From NCBI RefSeq assembly GCF_963665055.1, contig NZ_OY762015.1:558001-622000 (forward strand): a stretch of DNA of 64,000 nt. The letters are read 5' to 3'. Every line of letters begins with the position of its first letter. Positions within the stretch are counted from its first letter, which is position 1. Below the pieces are notes generated by a model. That model made no database searches. It was not told the DNA's origin and saw only the letters and a program-made list of their open reading frames with translations. Below, one piece after another: positions 47,982 to 56,628 of the stretch. Position numbers and translations under genes: made by a program. Origin of the DNA: an uncultured Methanobacterium sp. (GTDB lineage Archaea; Methanobacteriota; Methanobacteria; Methanobacteriales; Methanobacteriaceae).

Positions 47982-48012
47982 TTATTTACAACTACACATT
48001 TCTCAGCACCTC
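47982..48012 (-). promoter_or_regulatory. Mini-ORF Met-Cys-Ser-Cys-Lys with ribosome site
   Basis: On the minus strand ATG-TGT-AGT-TGT-AAA-TAA runs from 47999 to 47982, with GAGGTG at 48012-48007, again 7 nt before the ATG. Two of five codons are Cys. The same 13 nt (ATGTGTAGTTGTA) and spacing recur at 48909 on the other strand. Confidence 0.5.
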
Positions 48013-48115
48013 ACAAGGGGCTTTTCATCTTTAAGGATGTTTAGCTTATTTTTACTAATTTTTATCCTTCAGATGATTCATTATTTTTCTTAATTAATGG
48101 TGTGTTAGGGAATAT

Positions 48116-48297
<182 letters not shown>

Positions 48298-48455
48298 AAA
48301 TCGTGTACAATCACTACAACTCTGATGTTCTTAAAATCATCAGAAACTCGAACCAACTGGAATTGCACTGCTGAGTAATGTTTCATAGGAAACTTAATTA
48401 GCAAGTGAAATTTGTGATTGGAACATAATAAAAAAATGCAAGGAGGTGTATATCG

Positions 48456-48686
48456 ATGGCTAAAAGTTTCATACTGGTGGATGCAGAAATCAGCAAGATT
48501 AAAGATGTTTCCAGTGAACTGGACAAAACCGGTCTTGAAGTGTATCCCCTATTCGGTGAACATGATTTCATAGTTATCACCGAGTTCGGAGATTCAAAGA
48601 CCACTGCAGATAATCTGCTGGAAAAAATCCATCCCATTGATGGAGTTGTGAAAACCAAAACCTTAGTTGGTTCAAATCTTTCATAA
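48456..48686 (+). CDS. Stand-alone RAM (Lrp/AsnC ligand-binding) domain protein
   Basis: 76 aa forming just the amino-acid-sensing RAM domain of Lrp/AsnC regulators (SFILVDAEISKIKDVSSELDK...VYPLFGEHDFIVITEFGD). It has no DNA-binding helix-turn-helix. GGAGGTG lies before the ATG. Such proteins can bind amino acids and join other Lrp-type proteins or act alone. It is under the sulfur-island operators, so it may sense cysteine, methionine or a related ligand. No partner is adjacent. Confidence 0.83.
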   Translation: MAKSFILVDAEISKIKDVSSELDKTGLEVYPLFGEHDFIVITEFGDSKTTADNLLEKIHPIDGVVKTKTLVGSNLS

Positions 48687-48895
48687 AATGGAAATATATC
48701 GGAAAATGTATGGTATGCACAAATTGTACCATATCATCAATTAAATAAACCGTTTAAAAAATGAAATATGAGGTGTCTATCAAAATAGGTTGTATTTGAC
48801 TTTAAAAAATATGCGATAATCACTATTGATTTAGTATGGTTGATTTAAAAATAAGCTGAATGCTTAACAAAGATTATAATTATGATATCCCTTTG

Positions 48896-48932
48896 GGGGT
48901 GCCAAAAAATGTGTAGTTGTAGATTAAAATGA
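48896..48932 (+). promoter_or_regulatory. Mini-ORF Met-Cys-Ser-Cys-Arg-Leu-Lys with ribosome site
   Basis: Plus strand ATG-TGT-AGT-TGT-AGA-TTA-AAA-TGA at 48909-48932 with GGGGTG at 48896-48901, 7 nt upstream. It shares ATGTGTAGTTGTA with the mini-ORF at 47982. It precedes a strongly structured stretch (48966-49091) and no plus-strand gene follows, so it may belong to a separate small RNA or to read-through from the RAM gene. Confidence 0.45.
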
Positions 48933-49088
48933 AAACTTCCTGCCAAACTTTGTATATAAAAAAATATTTCCAGTCGGGGTTAATGCAACCTTATAATTTC
49001 CACATCTATTATAAGAACCCCAATCTGGAAATAAGATAATGGAGAAATCCTTCGGGATATAGGGTCCAACTTGAAGGCCAATCTCCAT
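48924..49088 (-). CDS. Small ORF of 54 codons with strong ribosome site
   Basis: An unrecognised 54-residue protein starting MEIGLQVGPYIPKDF and ending KFGRKFSF. AAAGGAGGT lies 6 nt before the ATG, a near-ideal ribosome site, and the composition looks protein-like (Gly, Tyr, Pro, one Cys). The start region can pair with codons ~15-18 (ATAATGGAGA with TCTCCATTAT), which would hide the start codon. It lies between the MalY-like gene and the RAM gene. The same DNA may encode a structured RNA on the other strand, so I am only moderately confident. Confidence 0.5.
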   Translation of the reverse strand: MEIGLQVGPYIPKDFSIILFPDWGSYNRCGNYKVALTPTGNIFLYTKFGRKFSF

Positions 49089-49091
49089 TAT
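48966..49091 (+). ncRNA. Candidate structured RNA
   Basis: Stem 1 is three helices in line: ATTTCCAG/CTGGAAAT (48966-48973 with 49025-49032), GGGGTT/AACCCC and CTTATAAT/ATTATAAG (48990-48997 with 49008-49015). Stem 2 is ATAATGGAGA/TCTCCATTAT (49036-49045 with 49082-49091) enclosing ATCC-TTCG-GGAT, a stable UUCG loop only in the plus-strand reading. CTACCTCCTTT follows, complementary to ribosome sites. Plus-strand RNA is inferred from the UUCG loop; the overlapping minus-strand ORF is the alternative reading. Confidence 0.45.
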
Positions 49092-49304
49092 TCTACCTCC
49101 TTTAAAAAAACCTCGTTTAGTTGATTGAATTGCTTATATGTATTACTCCTATTATTATATTTTGATTAACTGATTTCTTTAGATAATAATTGATGGAATA
49201 GCTTATTTTAAGGTATTTTAAGGTGAAATTTAATAAAAATTAGATCTAATCTCATAAGTTAATCAGCCAATTTCAATTTAATCTCAAAAATTACAATAAC
49301 AAAC

Positions 49305-50515
<1,211 letters not shown>

Positions 50516-50571
50516 CAATTGAGTATGTTAGAGTTGTTTTTTTTTAAATGGTGTATGGAATCAAACTACCT

Positions 50572-50631
50572 CTTTTATAAGTTTCCAAAGCTTTTGTAAG
50601 TTTTCAAAAGGTTTTATAAGTTTCCAAGGGG
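50572..50631. repeat. Three ~19-20-bp units across the stop of the NifS-like gene
   Basis: Variants of CTTTTATAAGTTTCCAAAG begin near 50572, 50591 and 50611. The last includes the stop codon (50614-50616) and final residues PLGNL of the NifS-like gene on the minus strand. Copies two and three carry single changes. Confidence 0.8.
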
Positions 50632-51780
50632 ACTGATCTTCCGGAGGTTTTCCACCACTATGGCTACGGCATCACAGGCAGCATCTATCTGTTCAGAAGT
50701 GGTGAATCGTCCCAATGTGAAGCGCACTGAACCATGTGCCCGCTCATGATCCCCACCAATACCCAGAATAACATGGCTGGGATCCAGGGAACGGCTGAAA
50801 CAGGCAGAACCAGTACTCACTGCAAAACCGCGCATATCCAGGTGTAGAGTTATGGATTCCCCCTCAACATATTCAAAAGTAATGTTACTATTTTGAGGTG
50901 TCCTTTTGATTTTATGACCATTAAGAACAGATTTTGGCACCTCCGTTAGAATTCTATCTATCAAATGATCACGCATCTTTTCAAGACGCTGATTTTCTTC
51001 AGAAGTCACCAGCTCGGCTGCTTTGGTAAAACCAACTGCGCCGGGAATATTTTCCAGGCCAGCCCGACGGTTAGATTCCTGAAAACCACCATCCATCCAC
51101 TTGGTAATGGGTGTTCCTTTTTTTATGTACAGTGCACCAATACCGGCTGGTCCATGAATGGTGTGAGCGGAGATAGTGGCCAGATCCACCGGTATCTTTT
51201 CAAGATCAAGGGGAACTCTGGTAAAAGTATGGGTGGCATCAGTATGAAAAAGAACCCCATTATCTTTGCAGATCTCACCAAGGGCATTTAAGTTCTGAAT
51301 GGTTCCAATCTCCTGATTAGCATGCTGAATTGACACCAGGATCGTTTCCGGGGTGATGTGGTCACCTAAAACATCAGGATCAACCAGTCCGTACTGGTCC
51401 ACTTCCAGGTAAGTCACCTTGAATCCCTGTTTTTCAAGTGCTTGGGCAGTGTTTAAAACCGAGTAATCTTCAATTTTGGATACAATAATATGGTTTCCTT
51501 TCTTCTTTAAAAGGGCCATTGCCACTCCTTTAAGTGCAATGTTACTTGATTCAGTGTAGCCTGAAGTAAAAATCAACTCTGAAGTCTGGGCATTTAATTT
51601 GCCAGCTATGGTTTCTCTGCTTTTTTCCAGGACTTCCCTGGCTTCCACACCCATCGAGTAACCTGATTCAGAGGTGGGAATGGCATAGACATCAAAAAAA
51701 TAGGGTTTCATTTCATCAAAAACCCGTTCATCTAAACGGGTGATTGAAGCATTATCCAGATATGTATAGTTTTCGAACAT
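50614..51780 (-). CDS. NifS/IscS-like protein lacking PLP lysine
   Basis: 388 aa, aligns over its whole length with cysteine desulfurases such as the one at 62366. However the PLP Lys (SAHK) is Thr207 (SAHTIHG), the PLP-stacking His (IEHPAV) is Asp105 (IEDYSV), and Gln near PLP is His184. The Asp181 and the active-site Cys327 (STGSACFS) remain. It therefore probably cannot desulfurate cysteine by PLP chemistry but could still carry a persulfide, or regulate an active partner. It is encoded just upstream of the MalY-like gene and near TusA and DsrE. The family is certain, the function open. Confidence 0.85.
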   Translation of the reverse strand: MFENYTYLDNASITRLDERVFDEMKPYFFDVYAIPTSESGYSMGVEAREVLEKSRETIAGKLNAQTSELIFTSGYTESSNIALKGVAMALLKKKGNHIIVSKIEDYSVLNTAQALEKQGFKVTYLEVDQYGLVDPDVLGDHITPETILVSIQHANQEIGTIQNLNALGEICKDNGVLFHTDATHTFTRVPLDLEKIPVDLATISAHTIHGPAGIGALYIKKGTPITKWMDGGFQESNRRAGLENIPGAVGFTKAAELVTSEENQRLEKMRDHLIDRILTEVPKSVLNGHKIKRTPQNSNITFEYVEGESITLHLDMRGFAVSTGSACFSRSLDPSHVILGIGGDHERAHGSVRFTLGRFTTSEQIDAACDAVAIVVENLRKISPLGNL

Positions 51781-51923
51781 TGATCACATCTCCCAATATG
51801 AGTTTGAAACTATTCCTCGTCTTTAATTTTTGATTAAATCTTTTTGATTAAATCTTTATTTATTTACTCTTATTTTATGAGAATTTTTCGAATAAAAAAA
51901 AGGTGTGGGTAAAAAATAAAGAA

Positions 51924-52343
51924 TTATATAAAGAGGGTTATTTTAGAATCTCTGGCTTCCTGAACGTAGGTTCCCACTGCACCGTACTCATCTATAAGTT
52001 CCTGACGTAGTTCTTCTTTGGTAACTCCCATGATCTCCATGGTCATTTCACAGGCAATAATTTTACCGCCAAGCTCTTTATAGTCCTGGATGAGTCTTTC
52101 AAGAGGTGCTACGTTGGCTTTTTTCATACGGCTTTTTATCATCTTACGACCCAGTCCCAGCATATTCATCTTGGACAGGGGACCTTTATCCAGCCCACCC
52201 TTTTTAAGACGTTCCAGTCCCCAGAATGTAAAGTAAAGTGAGGCATCCATACCCATGGAAAGGGCACCGTTGGCCACTATCAGGGCACTATAAATTTTAT
52301 CCATATCTCCACTGTGAACAATGATCGTTGCTTTATCAGTCAT
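51924..52343 (-). CDS. DsrE-family sulfur-transfer protein
   Basis: 139 aa DsrE/DsrE2-like protein: TIIVHSGDMDKIYSALIVANGA at the start and the persulfide Cys98 in IIACEMTMEIMG. In sulfur metabolism DsrE proteins receive sulfane sulfur from TusA. Here the tusA gene lies 8 bp upstream in the same direction. The operon is controlled by operators ~570 bp further upstream. Likely a cytosolic sulfur relay to biosynthesis in this methanogen. Confidence 0.9.
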   Translation of the reverse strand: MTDKATIIVHSGDMDKIYSALIVANGALSMGMDASLYFTFWGLERLKKGGLDKGPLSKMNMLGLGRKMIKSRMKKANVAPLERLIQDYKELGGKIIACEMTMEIMGVTKEELRQELIDEYGAVGTYVQEARDSKITLFI

Positions 52344-52351
52344 AATCTCAC

Positions 52352-52573
52352 CTACTTGCGGATTTTAATGGTCCATATTCCATCTTTTTCCTGGACATCC
52401 ACCAGTTCCAAACCCAGAGCTTCCACCGCCATTGGTATTTCCTTTTTTGAAGCAGGGTGAGTTCCTTCTATCTCCACAATATCTCCTGGAGCAGCTTTAT
52501 TTAGTGCTTTACGGGCTTCAACTAATGGCACAGGACAGGTTTCACCTTTAACATCTACTTTTTGTTCAGCCAT
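52352..52573 (-). CDS. TusA-family sulfur carrier
   Basis: 73 aa, a complete TusA/SirA domain with the CPVP motif (Cys13) that bears the persulfide. It accepts sulfur from desulfurases and passes it to DsrE-type partners, fitting the downstream gene. ATG start; the ribosome site is GGTGAT. It is preceded by a long (~570-nt) structured leader and two operators. Confidence 0.92.
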   Translation of the reverse strand: MAEQKVDVKGETCPVPLVEARKALNKAAPGDIVEIEGTHPASKKEIPMAVEALGLELVDVQEKDGIWTIKIRK

Positions 52574-52739
52574 CTAATCACCACATCGGTTTTTTAAAAA
52601 TTCAATAAAAAAATGACTTTAATCTGCCCAGTAGTTTACCTGCCTTTAATAGTTTATTTGCCCCAATTTAGAGGTACAGTATTAAAAATTCTTAGTTAAA
52701 CTTATGCTTGGTAACCATGATCATTAATTAATTATGTTC

Positions 52740-52785
52740 CTAACCAGAGATACATTTTTTTATCCGGCATAGTATCTCTGGTTAG
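52740..52785 (-). ncRNA. Hairpin element shared with the hdrA-like leader (copy 2)
   Basis: CTAACCAGAGATAC (52740-52753) pairs perfectly with GTATCTCTGGTTAG (52772-52785), 14 bp. The copy at 47627-47669 shares TAACC-N-GAGA, the loop CCG + A7 (minus strand) and the flank, with one compensatory base-pair change. Lies in the long tusA leader. Confidence 0.5.
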
Positions 52786-53138
52786 ATTGGTGGCACATGT
52801 TTTTTTAGAAGGGAATCTCATATCCCCTCATAAATTTAAGGCATCCTAACCTATTTTTAGCAAGTTGCCATGAAATAGGGGTTAGGATGCTCTACAGATA
52901 ACTTAGGGCGAAGCTTTCCTATCCAAGGTATTAAACAGGTTATGAGGAGATTTAGTACCTCGGATTAGGATACATTTCTTTAGCCACATATTTTTTTAGC
53001 ACATGCAAAGGGCTATTTTTTTCTCGCTGAATAACATGAATCCTTATTCCATGTAATTGATTCATTTCAGATTCATTTCATCGAGATAATGTCTAGCAGA
53101 AGACATCAGATATGTGTGGTGGGTCAACACGATCATTA

Positions 53139-53182
53139 TATAACGATCGTTATAAGATTCCCACATTATAACAATTGTTATG
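53139..53182. promoter_or_regulatory. Operator pair upstream of tusA-dsrE
   Basis: TATAACGATCGTTATA at 53139-53154 (perfect) and TATAACAATTGTTATG at 53167-53182, spaced 28 bp, twice the 14-bp spacing seen elsewhere. A degraded half-site lies at 53125-53140, 14 bp from the first. tusA is the nearest downstream gene on the minus strand; on the plus strand no gene follows. Confidence 0.82.
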
Positions 53183-53341
53183 TTGTTATATAAAGTTTTC
53201 TATTCCTAAAAGCCATGATCAAAACGGAAGGAATAATGTATAAAAAAATCAGCTTATTTTTTATAGATATTTAACTATTTATCCTCTTTTTAGATGTTTA
53301 TTTTTAAAAAAAGATATGGAAAAAATGGATAAATTAAAAAA

Positions 53342-54322
53342 TTAGTGATCCATCTTTATTTTTTCACTTTCAACAGGACTTTTAACCGGTTCAATACCCA
53401 GTTTTTTTAAGAGTGGTTCCACCGGAACAGTGTGGGTCTGAATTCCCAGCACTTTGTAAGGGTCAGCCCCCATGTTCAGGGCTAAAAACTGGGATATGTT
53501 AAGGTGGAATATGTTGAATTTTTCATCAAGTTTCTTTTCAATAACTGGCTGGTAACGGTCAAACTGCATCTGGCAGTTGGGGCACATGTGCAGCATTATA
53601 TCAGTCTGGTTCTCCTTAAGACTGGTGAGTTTTTCAGCAGTCACACTGAGGGAGAGTTCATTGTTGGTGAAGCGCTGGCGGAAACCAGCACCACAGGTAA
53701 GTCTCTTCTGATCATACCAGCCCACAGTATCCACACCACAGGAAGCTGCCAGTTCATCAATGAGCATGGGATGCCTAACACCACCCACAGTATCCTCATA
53801 GTGCACTTTACAGTAATGGCAGGCGTGATGGGCTGCAATGTTAAACTGTGAGAAATCCAGCTGGGAAGAATCTTCAAAAAACTCTCTCTTATTGTAGAGA
53901 ATCTCCGCAGCGTGGAAAATATTCTTGTGGGGGTCTATGTCACCTTTGTGATATCCCATTTTACCCAGACCTGCTTCTTCCAGGAGTCCGTTGATCTTTT
54001 CCCGGGCTTCATCATTCTCATTCAGGATTTTTGCAGATTTTTTTAAGATGGCGTAGCAGGTGGCGCACATCACTGCTATATTGGGGTTACCTGAATCGCG
54101 GGCTACCCAGAAGTTCCTGGCAGCCAGGGTAGTGGTGGAAAGCTGGTCAAAAAGGTCATAGTAATGTCCCAGGCCAGTGCAGCATGACTGGCGCTCATCA
54201 CGATGGTATCCCACTCCCAGTTTATCAAAGAGAAAGGTCGTTGATGATTCAACACCAGGATACTCCACACTCACCAGACAGCTTTTAAATAGCAGAATAT
54301 TTTTATCAGGTATTTTCTTCAT
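53342..54322 (-). CDS. HdrB-like CCG-domain protein
   Basis: 326 aa. Two CCG domains as in heterodisulfide reductase subunit B, which carry the noncubane 4Fe-4S clusters that cleave a disulfide. Motif 1 is complete: Cys15, Cys47-Cys48, Cys86, Cys89. In motif 2 the CC pair is Thr209-Cys210, with Cys168/171 and Cys247/250 kept, so one cluster may be altered or missing. Its ATG overlaps the HdrC-like stop (ATGA). With HdrC, it likely reduces disulfides or per-/polysulfides, not CoM-S-S-CoB, given its neighbours. Confidence 0.87.
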   Translation of the reverse strand: MKKIPDKNILLFKSCLVSVEYPGVESSTTFLFDKLGVGYHRDERQSCCTGLGHYYDLFDQLSTTTLAARNFWVARDSGNPNIAVMCATCYAILKKSAKILNENDEAREKINGLLEEAGLGKMGYHKGDIDPHKNIFHAAEILYNKREFFEDSSQLDFSQFNIAAHHACHYCKVHYEDTVGGVRHPMLIDELAASCGVDTVGWYDQKRLTCGAGFRQRFTNNELSLSVTAEKLTSLKENQTDIMLHMCPNCQMQFDRYQPVIEKKLDEKFNIFHLNISQFLALNMGADPYKVLGIQTHTVPVEPLLKKLGIEPVKSPVESEKIKMDH

Positions 54323-54906
54323 TTAGATCCCTTTATTTTATCCATTTTTTTGGTGAATCCGGTTATATGGAGAATTTCATTTATTTCTTCAATGGAATCT
54401 TCAGGTAGGGTTACTGGTCCCAGCCCTAAGTCCTTCCGTACACTGTCCAGGTTGATCTTAAGATCCAACCAGTCTGGTCCGAAATCCTTCACCAATGTAT
54501 CGAAAAACGCTGCAGGGATGGAACCTATTCCAATCTCCAGAAAGCTATCCCCGTAGGTTAAAAATGCAGCAAGTCTCTCTGTCTGCTCCCCTTTATTAAT
54601 TGCCATTTGTCTTAATATTTGGTTCACCACACTGGCACTGTTGTTGGCCGGGCAAACACTGTGGCAGGTGTAGCAGTAGAAACAGTTCCATATATTATCA
54701 TCGGAAATAACACTTTCATCCCCATCAAGCACCCGTTTAACCATTTCACGGGGGTTGTAATCACTGTAACGCGCTCCAGGACATAGTGAAGTGCACATTC
54801 CACACTGGATACATTTAAACAGTTCAAGGGATGGTGATGCTTTTAAATCGCTGATTACCTCATTGGCAAGTTTAGAGGAATCTTCATTAAGCTTAAGAGT
54901 TCTCAT
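54319..54906 (-). CDS. HdrC-like 4Fe-4S protein
   Basis: 195 aa with two 4Fe-4S motifs, Cys32-35-38-42 (CIQCGMCTSLCP) and Cys75-78-81-85 (CFYCYTCHSVCP), and a helical C-terminal part with the HdrC-type RLAAFLTYGDSF. It passes electrons to the HdrB-like protein it is co-translated with. Upstream, 137 bp away in the same direction, is the GMC oxidoreductase. The HdrA-like protein at 44.9-47.3 kb is a possible electron supplier. Confidence 0.88.
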   Translation of the reverse strand: MRTLKLNEDSSKLANEVISDLKASPSLELFKCIQCGMCTSLCPGARYSDYNPREMVKRVLDGDESVISDDNIWNCFYCYTCHSVCPANNSASVVNQILRQMAINKGEQTERLAAFLTYGDSFLEIGIGSIPAAFFDTLVKDFGPDWLDLKINLDSVRKDLGLGPVTLPEDSIEEINEILHITGFTKKMDKIKGSK

Positions 54907-55043
54907 TACAAATTTACCTCTTTTTGTGAATTGTTCATCTCTTCTTAAGTGATGGGCTTTTTAAGCCTTATAAATTTAATCCATAATTTTTAATAATTAC
55001 AAATTATCTAATTAGTTCTTAAACTATTAATTAATCCTTATAT

Positions 55044-56384
55044 TTAATTTTTTAATTCCAACACCTCATGGATAATGTTTTTGGCCAGTCTTTTAGCAAG
55101 GGAAGTGATGGTTAATATTGGTGGTCGTCCTGGGGCCTGAGGAATAACACTGGCATCAGCAATAAAAAGACCATTTATTTCAGTTTTCAGGGATCGGTCC
55201 ACTACTTTACCCATGGCTGCAGTACCACCAGGGTGTGCTCCTCTGATGGGTGTGGCAACAATGGAAGAAGGATCCACACCTACCTCAGTGAGTATTTCCA
55301 CTGCTTTATCATATCCTTCAGTTAACAGTTTCAGATCAGAACTGGTCAGAGGTTTGGTAACAGAACCATCCTCGTTCATGGAACCATTGGCTTCATCTGC
55401 AATTTTAACCATTAAACCCACCACATCATTATTCCGGGGATTGAAACCTTTTTCTGCTATTAATGTAACCAGCTGGCCAGAGAAGTGTGGTGATATGAAG
55501 TATGCTCCAAATTCAGATTTAATTCCCATGGGCAGCTCCTGGTTTAGACCTGCATCTTTTAGGAAGCCACCCACTGAGATGAATAAATCAGTGAAAAGAC
55601 CCTGCCCCACTCCATCTGTGATCTGGCTATTTTTTAAAATTCGAGGAGTGTTCAGTGCTCCTGCTGCCAGTACGACCCTCTGGGCATGGTATGTTTTGAT
55701 ATTTCCTTCACTATCCAAACCCTCCACTCCCCTGCACTCTCCTTCACTGTGCAGGACTTTTACAACTTCAAAGTTAGGTAACAGTGTTGCTCCTGCGTTT
55801 TTAGCATCTTCAACAAAGCTAGCTGCATCCCATTTTGCTCCGCGCGTGCATCCAGCGATGCAGAGTCCACAGTTATCACACTTGGAATAATCAATGAATT
55901 TAGGCATGGGCTCAACAAAGTAGCCCCGTTTCTCAGTAGCATCCCATATTTTACGGGTCACCGGACCAGTCAGCCTCTGGGGAAGTGGACCGACATCCAT
56001 GTCCCTGCTGGCTTCCATGAGTTCCTCAAATAATTCCAGGTCATGGATCTTGAACTGGGCGGTGGGAGAGTTAGAATAACATGTTGTACAGGCGTAACAG
56101 GCATTGGCCAGTGAAACAGGGGTGGTTCCACCAACACCTTCAATATACATCAGTTCTCCTGCGTACTTCAGGAATTCATATTTTTCAGACTTTTCAATAA
56201 ATTTTTGACCATCCTCTTCTTGGTCTAAAATTAATTCAACAGTTTTGATTTTTCCAGCTGCAGCACCTGAGGGTATAAAGTCTCCCTTCTCCAGCATTAA
56301 AACATCAAGACCTTTCATTGAAAGTTCACGGGCCACAGTTGATCCACCGGCACCGGTTCCCACTACAATAATATCGTATATCAT
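55044..56384 (-). CDS. GMC-family FAD oxidoreductase with cysteine motifs
   Basis: About 446 aa. FAD site IIVVGTGAGGSTVARELS at the N-terminus, and the GMC C-terminal segment (ADASVIPQAPGRPPILTITSLAKRLA). It contains Cys96/99/102 (CYACTTC) and Cys169-172-175-179 (CDNCGLCIAGC), which can bind one or more Fe-S clusters, unusual for GMC enzymes. The start ATG 56384 gives MIYDIIVVGTG; an ATG 42 nt upstream is less likely. Placed before HdrC-HdrB, it probably exchanges electrons with them. Its substrate is unknown. Confidence 0.8.
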   Translation of the reverse strand: MIYDIIVVGTGAGGSTVARELSMKGLDVLMLEKGDFIPSGAAAGKIKTVELILDQEEDGQKFIEKSEKYEFLKYAGELMYIEGVGGTTPVSLANACYACTTCYSNSPTAQFKIHDLELFEELMEASRDMDVGPLPQRLTGPVTRKIWDATEKRGYFVEPMPKFIDYSKCDNCGLCIAGCTRGAKWDAASFVEDAKNAGATLLPNFEVVKVLHSEGECRGVEGLDSEGNIKTYHAQRVVLAAGALNTPRILKNSQITDGVGQGLFTDLFISVGGFLKDAGLNQELPMGIKSEFGAYFISPHFSGQLVTLIAEKGFNPRNNDVVGLMVKIADEANGSMNEDGSVTKPLTSSDLKLLTEGYDKAVEILTEVGVDPSSIVATPIRGAHPGGTAAMGKVVDRSLKTEINGLFIADASVIPQAPGRPPILTITSLAKRLAKNIIHEVLELKN

Positions 56385-56628
56385 GATATTCACTTTAAAA
56401 ACTTGGTATATTCCAATATTATTCAATTTAATCTGTTTAATTATCTAATCCGTTTTAAATTATCCATTAATAATTTGAATAATTAATAATTTGAATGCTC
56501 TATTGGCATTAATAACAGATTTTAAAATCATAAAGGTGGTTAATTTATTTTAATAAGTTAATCAATCCGTTTAATTAAGATTAATCTATTTTAAGTATCT
56601 ATTTTGAGTAATTCCCTGTTTTTGAAAA

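Larger units (their letters stand above)
52574..53341. other. Structured 770-bp leader/regulatory region of tusA
   Basis: No gene. Three strong inverted repeats: 52740-52785, GCATCCTAACC/GGTTAGGATGC (52841-52851 with 52880-52890), and CCTATCCAAGGTA/TACCTCGGATTAGG (52918-52930 with 52956-52969). Operators lie at 53139-53182. Minus-strand ATG-TGC-TAA (start 53007) and ATG-TGC-CAC... (start 52798, 12 codons) also begin Met-Cys but have no ribosome site. 53183-53341 is AT-rich, containing the downstream end of the HdrB-like gene transcript. Confidence 0.6.

Noticed and set aside
53112..53171. Plus-strand Met-Cys-Gly-Gly mini-ORF across the tusA operators
   Set aside because: No ribosome site and it reads through the operator palindromes; likely chance.
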